Shown here: one piece after another, positions 1 to 12,949 of the stretch
Numbering within the stretch: the stretch's first letter is position 1
Layout of the letters: each line of letters begins with the position of its first letter
Assembly: GCA_963969365.1 (NCBI GenBank)
Contig: OZ017751.1
Span: 2,790,001 to 2,854,000, forward strand
DNA from: Asterochloris sp. CNOR1
Taxonomy: Eukaryota > Chlorophyta > Trebouxiophyceae > Trebouxiales > Trebouxiaceae
Direction: 5' to 3'
DNA: 64,000 nucleotides
The notes under the pieces: generated by a model
Databases searched by the model: none
What the model saw: the letters and a program-made list of their open reading frames with translations, nothing else
Told to the model about the DNA's origin: nothing
Position numbers and translations under genes: made by a program

Positions 1-3000
1 CTTCTCCATGCTGATTCACAAGCAGGCTCATGCCAAGCCCAAGCACGCATGGCCCCATCAACAATGGGCAGCTGAAGCTCAAGATTCAGGGCTGGGGTCT
101 GTGAATGTGCATGGGACCTGCTCCCTGCTCTCTCCTCCCCCCCCCTACCCTGGGTCTGTTCCCTTGCTCCTCTCGAAAGCCATTTTCCAATGGCAAAAAC
201 AACATTGGCAGACATGCTCCACATCCAAAGAAGCTGAGGGTCCAGTACTCCAGTCGTGCTCACAGCAGATGTGGAGTGGGACCACGGGTGAATCCCCACC
301 CCCGCAGCACATGGGGTCAAGAGCGGCAGTCTGATAGGAGCTCTGGTGTCAATGGGGCCGTGAGGGTTCAATCTACCCCAGCAGCACAGTGCAAGCAGGA
401 GGAGGTCACAGAAAGCGGGTCAGCCTGACAGGATGCCTCTCAGCCCCTGGTGGCTGGCAACAGCCATGCAGTTTGGGCGCCAAGGGGGGGAGTCTCACCT
501 CCCCTCATATGCCGCAGCCTGGCGCTTGCGCTCAGCCAGCTCCCCGTCCAGGTGGGTGAGCAGCTTATCCTTGGCAGCCAGGGCCTCCTGGAAGCGCTCA
601 GCCGCCACTGCCAGCCCCTCTGCACCACCTGCCGTCTGGGCAGCGGCAGCCCCCTGCAGCAATGGAGGACAGGTTGTGAAGAGGCATGCAGCTACCAGTG
701 GAGCTGCCAGTGCCAGCCACTGCATCGCCTGCTGCCTGTGTGATGGCAGACCCCTGTAGTGCAGTTCTGTGTGGATGCATACATTCAGCAGACACTGCCA
801 GCCTGTCTGCGGTGCATGCCCCCAGGAGAGTGGCTGCCCCCTGCCAGAAGGTTTTGCAGGATTGTGAAAGCGGCTGCATGCCGCGTGCATGTGAGCTAAT
901 GTACACACAGCGGTGCAGGCAGACACAACATCAGACTAAGCTGCAGGCGACCTCAACTGCATGCGCAGAGAGTGCTGGTGAGCAGCTGCAGAGCATACCT
1001 GTCCTACTTGCGGTCTCCTGAGCACAAGCTGCCCCTCTACCAGCTCCATAATGAGGCCACCCATGGGTTGCATCCAGCGCACCTGAGCTGCCTGCCCTCG
1101 TCCTGGCACCACCACGCTCCCAGCTTGGGTGGAACCTCCTGCCCAAGCCGCCAGCCCGACCACGCTCCCCTGCACCGCTGGCACAGACACCGAACGCAGC
1201 AGCCCGCTGGCACTGGGGCCGCCCGAACCAGAGGGAGCGCTCCTGTCAGGGCTGAACCCTGTAGGGTCTCGCCCCGTGAGAGCGCTGCGTGCGCACTCCA
1301 GCGCAATCTGGGAGGCCAGCTCGCAGCGCAGGCGCGCATTCTCTATCTCAAGGGACTCGCCAGCAGCAGCGGCCTGAAGCAGACAGCACATGCATGTGAG
1401 CCTGACACCAGCCTGATCCCTTGCCAGTCACCCCATGACACTGCCAGCTTCGGATGTTATATGTGCTGTAATGTTGCACGATCCCAGCTCAACTTTGGAG
1501 ACTGCCAAGCACCCCTTAAGGCACCCTGCAAGGCATCATGGAAGCTCCGGATCATGAGCAGGCGGCAGCCCACAGAATGCAGTGTGCCTGCAAACTCAGG
1601 CTTGCCGCACCTGTGTCGAGCAAACAAACAAAGTTGAAGGCATGCGCACCTCCCTCTGCTGCCTTACACTGTCTAGCAGTTCACTTGACTTTTACAGCAA
1701 CATCTACATGTTGACCTCAACAGCAAAGTTTATGTGTTGACTTACCTGCTCTGAACCCTCTTCCTCTGTAGCAGGCCCCAGTGCCTCCTCCTCCTGGGTG
1801 GGGGCGCCAGCTGAGAACGGCGTGCCTCTCGGGCTGCTTGACGCCGCGCGGGCTGTTGGAGAGAGACTGGGCGAAGACCTCTCCATCTGCCCTGGCAGGG
1901 GCTGCAGGGCCTGGGAGGCAGCCACGTCGCAAGAGGATTGCCCTGCTGGGGTCCCAGCGTCCTTGAAAGGCAGGCTCACTGCCACAGAGGCCTGCAGGGC
2001 GGCAGCCAGTTGTAAAGTTAGCTGCTGTCACTGCTCTGCAGAAGGGTGACATCACACAAAATGTCTCCTTCAGGTGGCCTGTGCTGTGGGTAACATGTTG
2101 TGGCTGGCATCTGAGACCCGAGACTGCTGCCAGCTGGGCAGCAGCATCATGACTATATCTGCAGCCACAGCACAAGATACTGCAGACTTGAAGGAATGCT
2201 CTCGTGAGAGCTGCGTCCTGAGCCTCTTCGAGGCCTGCCTTCACACAGACCAAGGCTGCAGCTAGGTGCACCCGGTAGACTGCCCACGCACCCTGGAGGT
2301 CTACACGTACACCGCACCACGTACAGTTGCCAAGCTGAGGGCTGCCAAGCCTCTCCACTGCCTCTCCACGAAACGGCCAAACTGCTTCTGCTGAGGACCC
2401 TGGGAGACCCCACACACCTCAGGTCCATTCCTCTGCACTGGACTGCACCTAGTGGACTTGACATTGTAACAGCTGTGCCCAAAGCCTGTAAATGCTTGTC
2501 ATTGACCAGGCCAAGACTGCTGCTCAGCGATTTGTGCAGTGCACCCTGCGCACCTGCAAGTCCAGCCTGGGCAGGCGTCGCACGTCCTCCAGCGTAACTT
2601 GCAGCAGGCCCTGCTCGCTGGCAGGGACGCTCACGCTGCAGTGTGGGGGCTGCAGCTCCAAGCCCATGTTGTGCAACACCTGCAGGCACAGCATCCATCT
2701 CAGCATGCTTATGGGGGTGCCACCTCACGGAACATGTCTTAGGGCCACTGCAGCAATGGTACAGGCCGCAAGAGTGCGTTGCTGCTACCCTGTAATCCCA
2801 AATCCTTGCTGCTGGCACTTTGTGTGTTACAGAAATCACTGCTGCGAGTGCTGTCTGGCAATCGCGCAGCCCAGGATTGGGCTCAAAAAATGCTACTCTG
2901 CACATTCAGGCAGCAGCTGCCTAGGCAGGCAGGCAGGGCTTGCCTGGGTGGGTATGAAGCGCTCAACATGCTTCTTGAAGGCCTCCCTCTGCGCCACCTC

Positions 3001-6000
3001 CTTAGCACGCAGCTTGGCCATGTGCTCCGCCAGCTTACCGGCCTTGGCAGCATATAGTTCAGCAAAGGCCGCTCTGCAGCACACGAGACCTGTTCTGGCA
3101 CCCAGCACTCTTTGAGGCCAAGGCAGGCCAGCCTTTGCCCATTTGCTGACATGACTTGTGCCACTGCAAAGGACCTCTTGAAACATAAGCGGTGGCCTCA
3201 TTCTGGCACTAGAACAGCCCCAGCGCAGCAGGCAGACAAAGCAGCAACCTCATAGCCCTGAGCAGAAGGTGCTAACAGCGCTCAGGCCACAGGCAGAAAA
3301 TTGTCTGCACAGGCTCATGCCTGAACACCAAGCCCTCTGCAGCCATTCTGCCCATACCTACAGAACTGGTCACCTGACATTATCAGACACTCTGCTGGGC
3401 AATGGCAGCCAGCAGTGCATGCCAGTGTAAGACTCAAGGCCCCAGCAACAGGGCAGTGAACATCCCAGTGCTTTAGCCTGACCTTCTCACACACTCAGCC
3501 AGGCAGTGGCGGTAAGCAGTGGGCACCCTGCGCAGCAGCTGCAGCTCTGCGAAGGCCTCCTGCTGCTTGTTGGCCACCTCCCGGAAGGCGACCAGCTTGT
3601 TGCGCATGCTGCGGATCTTGCTCTGCTGCGCGCTGATCTTGTTGAGCTGCCCAAAGACGTCCGCAGTCATGCAGTTCTGCAGTTGGGCAACCTTGGCCGC
3701 TCAGCATGCAGCACCATCACTGTGGTCTGCACCAGGCAAGAGCCTGAAGAATGCCACTCCAGGAAGGCCTGCCCGCCAGCTTGCCCAGCTGTGTGTGCTG
3801 CAGCCGAAATGCGGTGGGCGAGGCGAGACAACTGACTGGCAATGTGGATACTCTGCAGCAACGCCTCAGCCCACCTTGCAGTCCACACAGTGCCCAGCAA
3901 AGGCCTCCCATTCGGTGTGAGACTGCTCCATGCACGGCAGTAGCTGCTGCGTGTGACTGTCGTTCATCACCTCCAGAGCATAGCAGGCGTCCAGGGGCTG
4001 TAGCACACCAGGGATGAGCAGTTGTGTGACAGGGGCTGGCGCGGAGTGCTCAGCCATGAGGACACTTTTCTGGCACAGCACTTATGCCTGCGTTGCTGGC
4101 ATGCCTCTCACGCTGACCCCAGGGAGCAAAGGGAGTCACAAACAGCAGCCCAGAGTAGCCAGAGAAGCTCCAAAAGCAGAAGACCCCAAAAGCAGTTTTC
4201 CCCACGCTTTCTTGACACTGAAGCAGCGATCATGCATGCACCCAAGAGGCCAGCCCAGAGCGCATGGATCCTGCTCAGGCAAGCAACTGCAGACCAGACG
4301 CTGATCAGCATGTTTCTCAATTCTGCTCACCTGCACGCTGGAGGCTGAAGCAGCTGCTGTGAGCTGGCCCACTGCGTCCTGCACCAGGCGCTCTACACGA
4401 GCCTGGTCGCTGCGCAGCACCGCCAACACCGAATTCTGCAGCCAAAGACAGAGCAGTTTCTCGAAACTCTGGGGGGCTTAGCAGCGGCGTACATGATGAA
4501 GGCCCAGACTCATATGAAATTTTTACTTAAAAGTAATGCAGGCTGGTGAGTGCCAGCGACCTGCAGGCGTCTGTCCTGTGAACTCAACCTGTGATTTGAC
4601 AAGACCGCGCACTGACTGTGCGGAAGCTCTATCCCAAGTTGGGGGGAAACTGTCCCAAAGCCTAATCTCCTCTGCTCAGCGTACATCTGCTGCTGCTCCT
4701 CAGCATGGAGATGCTTTGTGGCCGGCAACCATGATTGCTGTGTTCTACAGGGGTCAGAGTTGTCAGCAGTTGACGCAAGCTGGCAAGCCCACTTGGTCCT
4801 CGATGAGCTTCTGCAGGCCCTCCATTCGCCTGCCAAGGTCATCCAGGTCCACACTGGGGGCTTGCATGAACAGAGCCTCTACGTCTGCTTTGAGCCCAAC
4901 AAAGAGCTGCTCCAGCTCCTGCACCTGCAACATCGGGCCCACATGACTTCAGCGTGAGACACGTTTGGGCAACCGGAAGCACCTGTCTCCTTCAGAGCAG
5001 GCTGCTGCAGCAAGGTGCCACCCTTTAGGTTGAGTGCACTGCAGGCCTTTAGGAGACCCATCACGTTCCAGTCACGATTCTGCACTTCGCAAGCTGGCCC
5101 AGTGAGCTGCATTGTGCAGGACTCAGCATGCCCACAGTCACGCAGGGGCTGCTGCTTGTGAGGCTCACAACACACACATCGCAAGCTCAGCTGCCAGCAT
5201 GCAGCCAGCAAAGCCCTGTGCGGCTTGCTGCAAGCAGGGCACAGGTGCCCACTGGGCGCATCAGCTGCATGCCTTGTCTGAAACTTGCTCATGGAGTCCA
5301 GCAGTTGTCGCTCGACTTCTGCAATTTGTAGACATTTAGACGCCGTCCAAGGCACCGGATGTGTTGCTGGGCAGATTCAGAACCAGAACAGGTCAAGTGC
5401 TGCATGCCTGCTGCTGCCAACACATAGCCAGCAGCAGGCATGCACCACTTTGCTTGAATCAGCTTTATGCATCATTGTGGGAAGTAGATGCTGAGGATGC
5501 AGCCCTCCAGCTGCCATATACCTTGTCTGTGAATTGCTCATGGGAGCGCCTGCAGTTCTCCGCCCACTCTCGCAGCCTCTGCTCAGGAACCATGTCAATC
5601 AGACGCTTGATGCGGTCTGTCCCGGCTCCCTCATGTAAAGTGATTGAGGCCAGAAGCTCCATGTCCTGGGCAAAGCGCTGCAGCAGCTCCCCATGTCGCT
5701 CGTGCTGCTGCTTGTACCTGCAGTGCAGCCACACAGTGCATGCAGGCAGGGTAAGTGGCCAGTGCCTGTATTGCTGCTTAATTTTGCAGGGCAGGTGGGC
5801 CGCTTGTGCCTGCAGCACAGCCAGGCAATGTGTGATTTGAGGTGGGGCAGCCTGTGCAGTGCTGCTTGTCCAATCCAGCTTGAGGCAGCTCGAGCATTTT
5901 ACGTCCTCAAGTGTCCTGCAGCAGCGGTGGACTATGCCAGCAGGGTGTTTGACCGTTCTGGTGAAGTGGGTCTGGGTGCAGCTGCCTGTCAAATCTCCAA

Positions 6001-7793
6001 GGTCCCTGGATGCTGAGATGTGGCGTGGCCCCCTCCATGTTATCGACATGACAAATGGGGCTGACATCATGGTGCCAAATGGCCAGCTGGGCTGGTGCCA
6101 CCTGGGCAGCCATGCAGCCTGGTGTGCAAAACACAGCGACACGGCAGGCTGCCTCACTGTAAGTTGGCAAAGCGCAGCAGTATGCCTGCAGACTGGCGCA
6201 GCGCACGCCTGCCAAAAATTTTTAACAGATGTCCCGCAGATCGCCTACAATGCCGTGACAGTGGAAGATGCACAGCTGCTGTGACAACCTCTGCCACCTC
6301 ACCTGTCCATGAAATCGCCATAGCTGCCACAGATGTACTGATAGTGGTGCTCCACATTCACGCGGGCAGCGTCAATGGCCAGGGCCTGCACCTCTTGCTC
6401 TGAGACAAGTTGCTGGCACATTGCGCTGTACTTGAGGCAGACAGTTACATGCTCCTCAGCCTTCTGCACATGGGTCCTGCACGGCCCATCAAGTAGCAGT
6501 TGATACTGGGTGTGCGTGTCCGCACAGCAGCAGCAACACTGCCAACACCTGCCAGATGGTGCGTGCATGCAGATCAGGCCTGAGGCTGGACGCAATGCAG
6601 GACGCACAGAGGCGACCACAGAAGCTGTTCCATCAGCTGCCAGCTGGAAAAGGCAATCGGTCAAGTGCAGGCCTTAGCACCTGAAGCTGCGCTCGTAGGC
6701 TGGTAGCGTCCTGAGCAAAGGGGAAGCTGCGCTGTCCAGGATGTGTGGCTCATGCGGGATGGCACCAGGAGGCGGAACTGTACCACAGGAAAGATACGTT
6801 GAGGGACCAACTCAGCCCTTAAGCTTGCGTGGTCATCAACAGTTGGTTGCCTGCTTCTGTTTTGTGGCGTCTGCTGCTTTCTCAGATGAGGAGCTCTGGG
6901 GTGCAAGACGAGCCTTTGGGAGCAGGCTAGGCCAGGCGACACGGGCTGGATCAGGCTGGCCAAGCACATCCTTTGTGGTCCTTGTAAGACTGTTGAACAC
7001 CAGCCACAGTAATGCTGCCATGTCACAAAGGCAGCACTTTCAGCCAGCCAGCACCTGCTGCACATGCAGCAGAAGGGATGGCAGTGCGCTCACCATTGAT
7101 TTTAAAGGGCGTTAGCTGCTGCGGTGGGGGCAGGGTGGCCCCTGACCTCAGGTGGGCTTTGCAGTACAGAAACACATCCCGGGGTATGGAAGGGTCCTCC
7201 TGCACCGTCCAAGTCCACGCATGAGCGCGCAGCATCTCAGCATATCTTGGCCCAAGATTTGACACCTTGACAACGCTTGCTACCTCTGCAGCCCAGGCAG
7301 ACACGGCCACTGCTGGGCACAACTGATGGGTCTACCCAGCTCGTCTCCTGACACATGTCAAGGCTATGCTGGCAGCACACTCACCACTGGTAGTTTGTAA
7401 GCTGCCAGCGTTCTGTTTGGGTCCAGAGGCGCTCCGTTGCACATGACAATCTGTTCACTGGCAGGGACCCCTGTGATCTGGGACACAGCTTGCTGAAGGG
7501 CGCTGACCCTGCATCATGATGGCATGTGCAGTGGGCATGTGACACAGACTGCGCACACAGTGAAGCCTCCGCCGGCCGACCTAGCCTGTAATGGCACAGG
7601 CAGGCACACACACGAGTGCACTGGGGCCTGCAGAAGCTGATGAGATGAGCTGCTGCTCAAATGATGCATTCTGATGTCAGTGGCAGTTGTCTGATATGTC
7701 TGGGGCCTGCTGCTGGCTCCAATGGTCTCACCGGGTGGACGCCTGAACATTGAGCTCAAGAGTTCTTCCATTGTGCGCACACAAAATGAACAT
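1..7793 (-). CDS. ATG11: ATG11/RB1CC1-like autophagy scaffold, 3' end beyond window
   Basis: Scaffold of the ATG1/ULK1 kinase complex in selective autophagy, cytosolic. Exons read on the minus strand: 7793-7732, 7508-7385, 7199-7094, 6777-6681, 6476-6303, 5717-5522, ~5318-5270, 4924-4793, 4435-4331, ~4065-3875, 3676-~3484, ~3070-2944, 2679-2554, ~1960-1748, ~1375-1015, 653-499. The first five join in phase. The start (MFILCAHNGRTLEL) opens the ubiquitin-like fold of plant ATG11; LPAYERSFR, HHYQYICGSYGDFMD and LREWAENCRRSHEQF match successive conserved segments of plant ATG11 from memory. A Pro-His-Cys segment (LQPPHCSVSV, exon 2679-2554) follows a long coiled coil, as in ATG11 and FIP200. The C-terminal domain is not seen, so the gene should continue left of base 1. 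The join between exons 5717-5522 and ~5318 is off by one base, and the exon ending at 2944 has a GC donor. The identification is firm; several middle borders are approximate. Confidence -1.
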
Positions 7794-8250
7794 CAAGCGT
7801 CCCAAGTGCGCGTCCTCCCTGCAGGCTCCTGCAGCTCCTGCACAGTGAAATCCCAGACTCTGCTGGGCTGTACAACCCCTCAGCCCTGAGGAGAGTGGCA
7901 CATGATGTTGCAGAAAGACTTCTTACGGTCAGTGGGCCTGTACCTTTTTGATGCTCAACGGGCAGCCCTTGAAAGTATCGTGAGACGAGCTGCCATGATT
8001 TTGGCTCGTGGCTCTCAACTTTAAAGGTCAGCTGGCCAGTCTGATGTTGCCCCCATCAGGAGATTAGAGACGGTGCGCTGCGCTGTCCGCTGTGATTGTC
8101 ATCTCAGATGCATTTCCCTTTCTATGTTGAACGACACATACCACCAAGCCTTAATCTGCTGCCCGTGGTGAATGTGTGCATGCTTGCGAAAGAGGTGATC
8201 CTGATCTTGCCTTGCCTGGCAATCAGGCTTTCCAGGCCCAAACCTGCTCA
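7794..8250. promoter_or_regulatory. Shared divergent promoter gap of ATG11 and RPN3
   Basis: The two start codons face away from each other, 457 bases apart, so this gap must hold both 5' UTRs and both promoters. No clear TATA box is seen. TGGGC occurs at 7864-7868 and 7933-7937; plant proteasome genes are known to use TGGGC-containing elements, but such a short string is common in this sequence, so this is only a hint. The real transcription starts cannot be set from sequence. Confidence -1.
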
Positions 8251-11200
8251 ATGGTGAATGCCAAGGATGATCTCGAGATGGAGGATGCTGAGGCTGCTTC
8301 AGGCCCCAGCACAGAGCCAGCTGGCAAGGAGCTATCAGAGAAGGCATTCAACCTGCCTGAGCAGCTGCGGCGCAACCTGGCGCTGCTGGAGCAGGCAGTG
8401 GCCCTCAAGGAGCTGCGCCTGATATCAGGAAGGCTGCAGCGCCAGACCGCTGCAGTGCGCAGGGAGCTAACTGCGCCGGTCCTGCTGAACGTTGTGCAAG
8501 ACTCGCTGCCAGCAGGCACACCCATGAGGGAGCAGCTGCTGCAGCACCTGCAGAAGGTGATACAGACGATGACATCAGACTGGCGCATCAATGCGGGTCG
8601 CCTTTACACTCTGTGTTGGTCAAGCTGACTTGTCTGGGACATGGCATCTGCACTCTGCGCAGAGTGGTCAGTGCTGGCGCTTTGCTTGGGCTCCAAGAGT
8701 CCACTCCTGGCTTGGTCATTGCTGCGCTCACTTGGTGACTGCTGTACCTCGTGCCACCCAGGCCCCTGCAGCCCCCGGTTTTGACGCTGCAGGTGGGCAG
8801 TGCAGCAATGGAAACTGATGGGCCCAGCGCTGGCCCTTCTGGCGGAGCATCCAAGAGGTCGGAAGGGGACACGGCCAAACCTGCTGGGCTGCTGCCAGAG
8901 GTGGAGATCTATCTGGTGCTGCTCGTCATGGTGTTTCTGATTGATCACCAGCACTTCCAGCAGGTGGGCGGCTCTCGTCCTGTCCATGCTTTGCATGTTG
9001 AAAGCTCCCTTGGCTCTGCATGCCTCCGGTCACATTGCGCTGCGGCCAGCAGGCGGTGTTTTCAGTGGACTGCCACTCTTCCATCAGGTGGACGGCCGCT
9101 GAGGCTTGCTCTCATGCTTGGCCTGTGCATGCAATGCATCTCTCTTGCCACGCCACTGGCTACGCGCACCTCAGGCCACATTGCACTGAGGCCACTTGCT
9201 GTGCATCTCTGGATTTTCCTGGCTCTCTTCTGCATTGCCTGGCCTGTGGACACTTCAGACAACACTGCAGCAGGCCAACGACGAGCATTGTGTGGCTGTG
9301 GACCAGCAGCAAGTCTAGCAGATGGGCGCCGCATGATTGTTTGCTGCTGTGACTGCTATCTACCATCGTACACAACTCACCCACCTTGACGCTCATAAGC
9401 ATCATTGTCAAGCCGGGCCGGTGCAGGTGATGCAGCTGGTGCAGGCCACGCAGCACATGGCTTCAGCAGGGCCCTCTACCATTCTCACAACAGGCCCCAG
9501 CCCCCTAATATATATTTCGTGAACCCGTGACTGGTACCTGCAGGCCAAACAGCTGTGGCCTAGCTGCCCATGCAGCGCATCACTGAGCTCACCAGCTGCT
9601 TGCACAGGCCACACAGCATCTCAGTTTGCCTTCACTGCAGGCCCCACGAGCTTGCGCAGCAGGCCATGCAGCGCATTGCCCAGCTCAGTCGCCGTTCCTC
9701 AATGATGGGCCCCATCGTGACAGGAGGCGACGGCTCTGCTGTTCTGGCCCTCTCTTGTGCAATCTACATCCCTTGAACCGACTGTGCGGGTTGATGCATG
9801 CCGAGACAGGGCTTCGCTGACTGCAGGCCCATGAACTGGCCCAGCAGGCCATGCAGCGCATCGCCGAGTTCAACCGCCGCACCCTGGACGCCCTGGCAGC
9901 CCGCGTCTACTTCTACTGGGCCTGGACCACAGAGAAGACAGGGGAGCTGTCTAACATCAGGGGGCGGCTGCTCGCGCTACACAGGACCGCTGTGCTGCGC
10001 CACGATGAGTATGGCCAGGAGACGGTGCTGAACCTGCTGCTGCGCAACTACCTGCACTACAACCAGTATGAGCAGGTGGGTGCTGGCTGGGTATCCAGCA
10101 TGGGTGCACCTGTGGTGCAGAGGCTGCAGTCAGATGGCGCCTTGCGGCTGCTGCAGTTGTGACAAAGGCGCTCTCCTGCTTGGCTGCTGCAGACGCATGA
10201 CAGAGTCATGGACCCCTGCTCCTGTGTGCATCACCAAGGTAGGCGCTGGTTGGGTGCTTACTTTTAGCGCACACCAAGTGCAGGCACAATGAACGGAGCT
10301 CAGCACCGTCCTTCACTTGCATCACCTGTTGTAGCTGTCCTTGGTGCAGGCAGCCTGCCATGTGGCCTTGCCCTGTCATGGTCGAGCCCGGCCTGTGCGT
10401 CATCTCCTTCAGCCTGGTAGAGTGCGCTTGGTAAGGTGGAATCACCCGCTTGCTGCAGGCAGAGCAGCTGAGGTCCAAGGCGCAGCGCCCCGAGCAGAGC
10501 CGGCAGCACACACAGCTGTGCCGCTACCTGTACTACCTGGGTCGCATCCGGGCCATCACGCTGGACTACACAGATGCCAAGGACTGCTTCCAGCAGGCAG
10601 CTCGCAAGGTGAGACTGTCTGCTGACGTCCATCTGACGGGGACGAGTGGAGATGGCAGCCTGCACGATAAGGAAATCTGTATTCTGTTTGGTAGTTGGCA
10701 GTGCGGCGAGTGTCGGCGATGTCCAAGGTGAGGCAGACTGACAGGCAGCAGCCGCTATGTTGGGGACCTCTGCAGTCATGCAGCTGGCCATGCCTCTTGT
10801 CTCAACATGTAAACTTGAGAGAGCACGTCTTCCATTGCAGCACCAGACACTGCTGCTGCAAGTGATGGCGTCCCCATGTTGCCGCCTAGTCTCGCCAGCA
10901 GCCCTTGATGCACATGCAGTTCCACCAGCAGTCCTGCCTGATTGCAGGCGCCCACCAGCGCCATTGGGTTCCGGGCGGCAGCCACAAAGTGGCTGGTGCT
11001 GGTGCGCCTGCTTCTGGGGGAGATCCCAGGGCACCTCGAATTTGTGCAGCCTGGCCTGCAGCAGCGCCTGCAGCCCTACTATGAGATCACGCAGGCTGTG
11101 CGCATGGGGGACCTCAGCCTCTTCAGGCAAGCGCTGCACAGGGTGCCTCATGAGCATTGTGACCTCAATTACAGTCTGCATGCTGGGCAGCAGCAGGCTC

Positions 11201-12949
11201 GTTGCTTATGTAGGCAAGCACTGCACAGGGTGCCTCACAATTGCTGCGCCTAGTGTTTTGGCAGGAGTCTGCCTGCTGGGCAGCAGCCTTGTTCCTGTTC
11301 GGACAAGTAATGTGATTTGTACTTCCCTTAGGGTGCAGCAGCTGCAACAGCACAATGCTGCAGGCTGGGCCGCGGCCATTGAGGCAAACGGACACACTTC
11401 TTAGCATGCCAAGGGCAGCAGCTGCAACAGCAAAGTGCTGCATGCCCACGGTTGGCTTCGTGGCCTCTCCATTCCAGCACTGTATGTAGTATCTTAGACT
11501 ACTGCACATGCCAAGTGCTACTGCAAAAAGGATCTGCTTGTTAGGTAGCCTGTTCTGCTGTCAGCTTGCCCAGACCAGCTTCCTTATGCCAGCCAGCTTC
11601 TCAAGATGTTCACTTAGCCAGGGCAGCCATTGCTGCTGCAGGAAAGCGGCTGAGCAGCACGCTGCGGCATTTTCAGCAGACAAGACGCACAACCTGGTGG
11701 TGCGCCTACGGCACAATGTGATTCGCGCTGGGCTGAAGCGCATCAGCCTGGCTTACAGCCGCATCAGCCTGAAGGACATTGCTTCCAAGCTGGGCCTGCA
11801 GAACGTGGAGGACACGGAAAGCATTGTGGCCAAGGCTATCAGGTGGGGTGCCTCCAGCGGCATGCAGCATGGGTCCAGAGGGTTGGGAGAAGGCCTGCCC
11901 TTGCTTGAGCTGGACCAGCCACATTGAGGTTGCACATGGCGCAAAAGCGGAGGGCAGCGGCTTGGCGCAGCATGGGAGCTGGGCCTGGAGGACCAGAACA
12001 TTATAAAAAACAAACAAACAAACAACATGGAAGGAAGCGGGGTGGGCTGGCTAGGTCTGTGTCCGCAGCTGTCCAGAGACCCCGTGCTAATGGTGCTACT
12101 GCTTCAGCATGCACAGCTAACAATTCAGCAGCCATGCTGGGTGGCCATTGCTGGCACGATGCAGGCCATGTACAAAAGTGTGCCGCATCATGGCTTGTGT
12201 GGTGTGCTTGGATGTGGGGAAGTGTTGAGAGCATGGTGGCCGACATGTTTTGGCAAAGCCAACTGTTGAGCTGATTTTCGCGCAAAGCCCCCTTGGTCAT
12301 GCTTGGCGTCCTAAGTGATGCAGCAATGGCAAGCTCCGGGTCTTGCGTCTGTTTTACGTACTTTGCTTGTCGAGCCTTGGGACCATGCAGCTGCAGAGGT
12401 GCCAGGACATGACGAGGTTGGCTCCACTGCTTCCATGCAGCACCATATTGATTGCAGGCTGTGTTAGTTCTGCGCGGGGCAATAGCACTTGCTGTGATGA
12501 GCAAAGCTTGCCCTTTCTTGGCTGCAGAGATGGCGGCATTGATGCAGTGGTGGACCATGCTGCTGGCAGCATGTCCAGCAAGGAGGTGGTGGACATCTAC
12601 TCCACTGATGAGCCCCAGGCCGCATTGCATGCCAGGGTGGCCTTCTGTCTTGACATCCATAATGAGGTGAGTGTTGTGCCAGATGTGCGGCGTGACCGCA
12701 TTGCGATTGCGTGAGGCTGACTCATATTTGCATTTAACCTGAGAGGCTGCTGCAATAACCCTACTGCCCTGCTAGACCCTGGGTCAGATGCTGTCTGAAG
12801 AGGCCAGCTACCTTTCCGTGTAGGCTGTCAAGGCCATGCGCTTTGAGCCAGGTGCCCACAAGAAAAAACTGGAGAAAGTGCAGCGTGAGAGGACTGTCAG
12901 CGATGAGGAGATTGCAAAAGCCATCGAGGACAGCCTTGAAGAGGACTGA
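8251..12949 (+). CDS. RPN3: 26S proteasome non-ATPase subunit RPN3 (PSMD3)
   Basis: A lid subunit of the 19S regulatory particle; it helps hold the lid together and place the deubiquitinase RPN11. Eight exons join with perfect phase: 8251-8556, 8793-8963, 9827-10075, 10459-10608, 10948-11126, 11642-11842, 12528-12666, 12824-12949, giving 506 residues, normal for the family (about 490-530). Hallmarks are RRTLDALAARVYFYWAW, HDEYGQETVLNLLLRNYLHY, KWLVLVRLLLGEIP, and the PCI winged-helix part THNLVVRLRHNVIRAG and AYSRISLKDIASKLGL. The protein ends in the usual acidic tail (EEIAKAIEDSLEED). The start at 8251 opens an acidic N-terminus; an in-frame ATG at 8176 is possible but adds nothing family-like. 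Intron 5 starts with GC (11127), required by the reading phase. Introns 2 and 5 carry ghost copies of exon edges. The gene is complete and looks functional. Confidence -1.
9421..9840 (+). repeat. Ghost copies of RPN3 exon 3 acceptor inside intron 2
   Basis: The true exon begins after the acceptor ending at 9826 and reads AHELAQQAMQRIAEF. Upstream, acceptor-like CAG ends at 9640 and 9543 are followed by decayed versions of the same stretch. The copy at 9641-9700 still matches for over 40 bases (GAGCTTGCGCAGCAGGCC against GAACTGGCCCAGCAGGCC) but has one extra base that kills the frame. The copy at 9544-9600 keeps CATGCAGCGCATC. A still weaker one may start at 9427. Spacing is about 97 and 186 bases (roughly 2 x 93). 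These are best read as non-coding remnants. Confidence -1.
11121..11300 (+). repeat. Tandem duplication of the GC splice donor of RPN3 intron 5
   Basis: The exon 5 end with its GC donor (CAGGCAAGCGCTGCACAGG near 11124-11142) is repeated at 11211-11229 as TAGGCAAGCACTGCACAGG. Each is followed by GTGCCTCA and, about 45-50 bases later, by GTCTGC(A/C)TGCTGGGCAGCAGC. The unit is about 87 bases. The second donor copy lies inside the intron and would not keep the frame if used. Confidence -1.

Noticed and set aside
7864-7937. TGGGC boxes as proteasome control elements
   Set aside because: Five-base words are expected often in this GC-rich sequence; noted only as a hint, not called as sites.
9641-9715. 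Possible extra RPN3 exon
   Set aside because: It copies the start of exon 3 but has an extra base and no match beyond it; RPN3 is complete without it.
12005-12027. Run of A and CAAA repeats inside RPN3 intron 6
   Set aside because: A short simple repeat with no flanking duplication or element body; not evidence of a retroposed tail.
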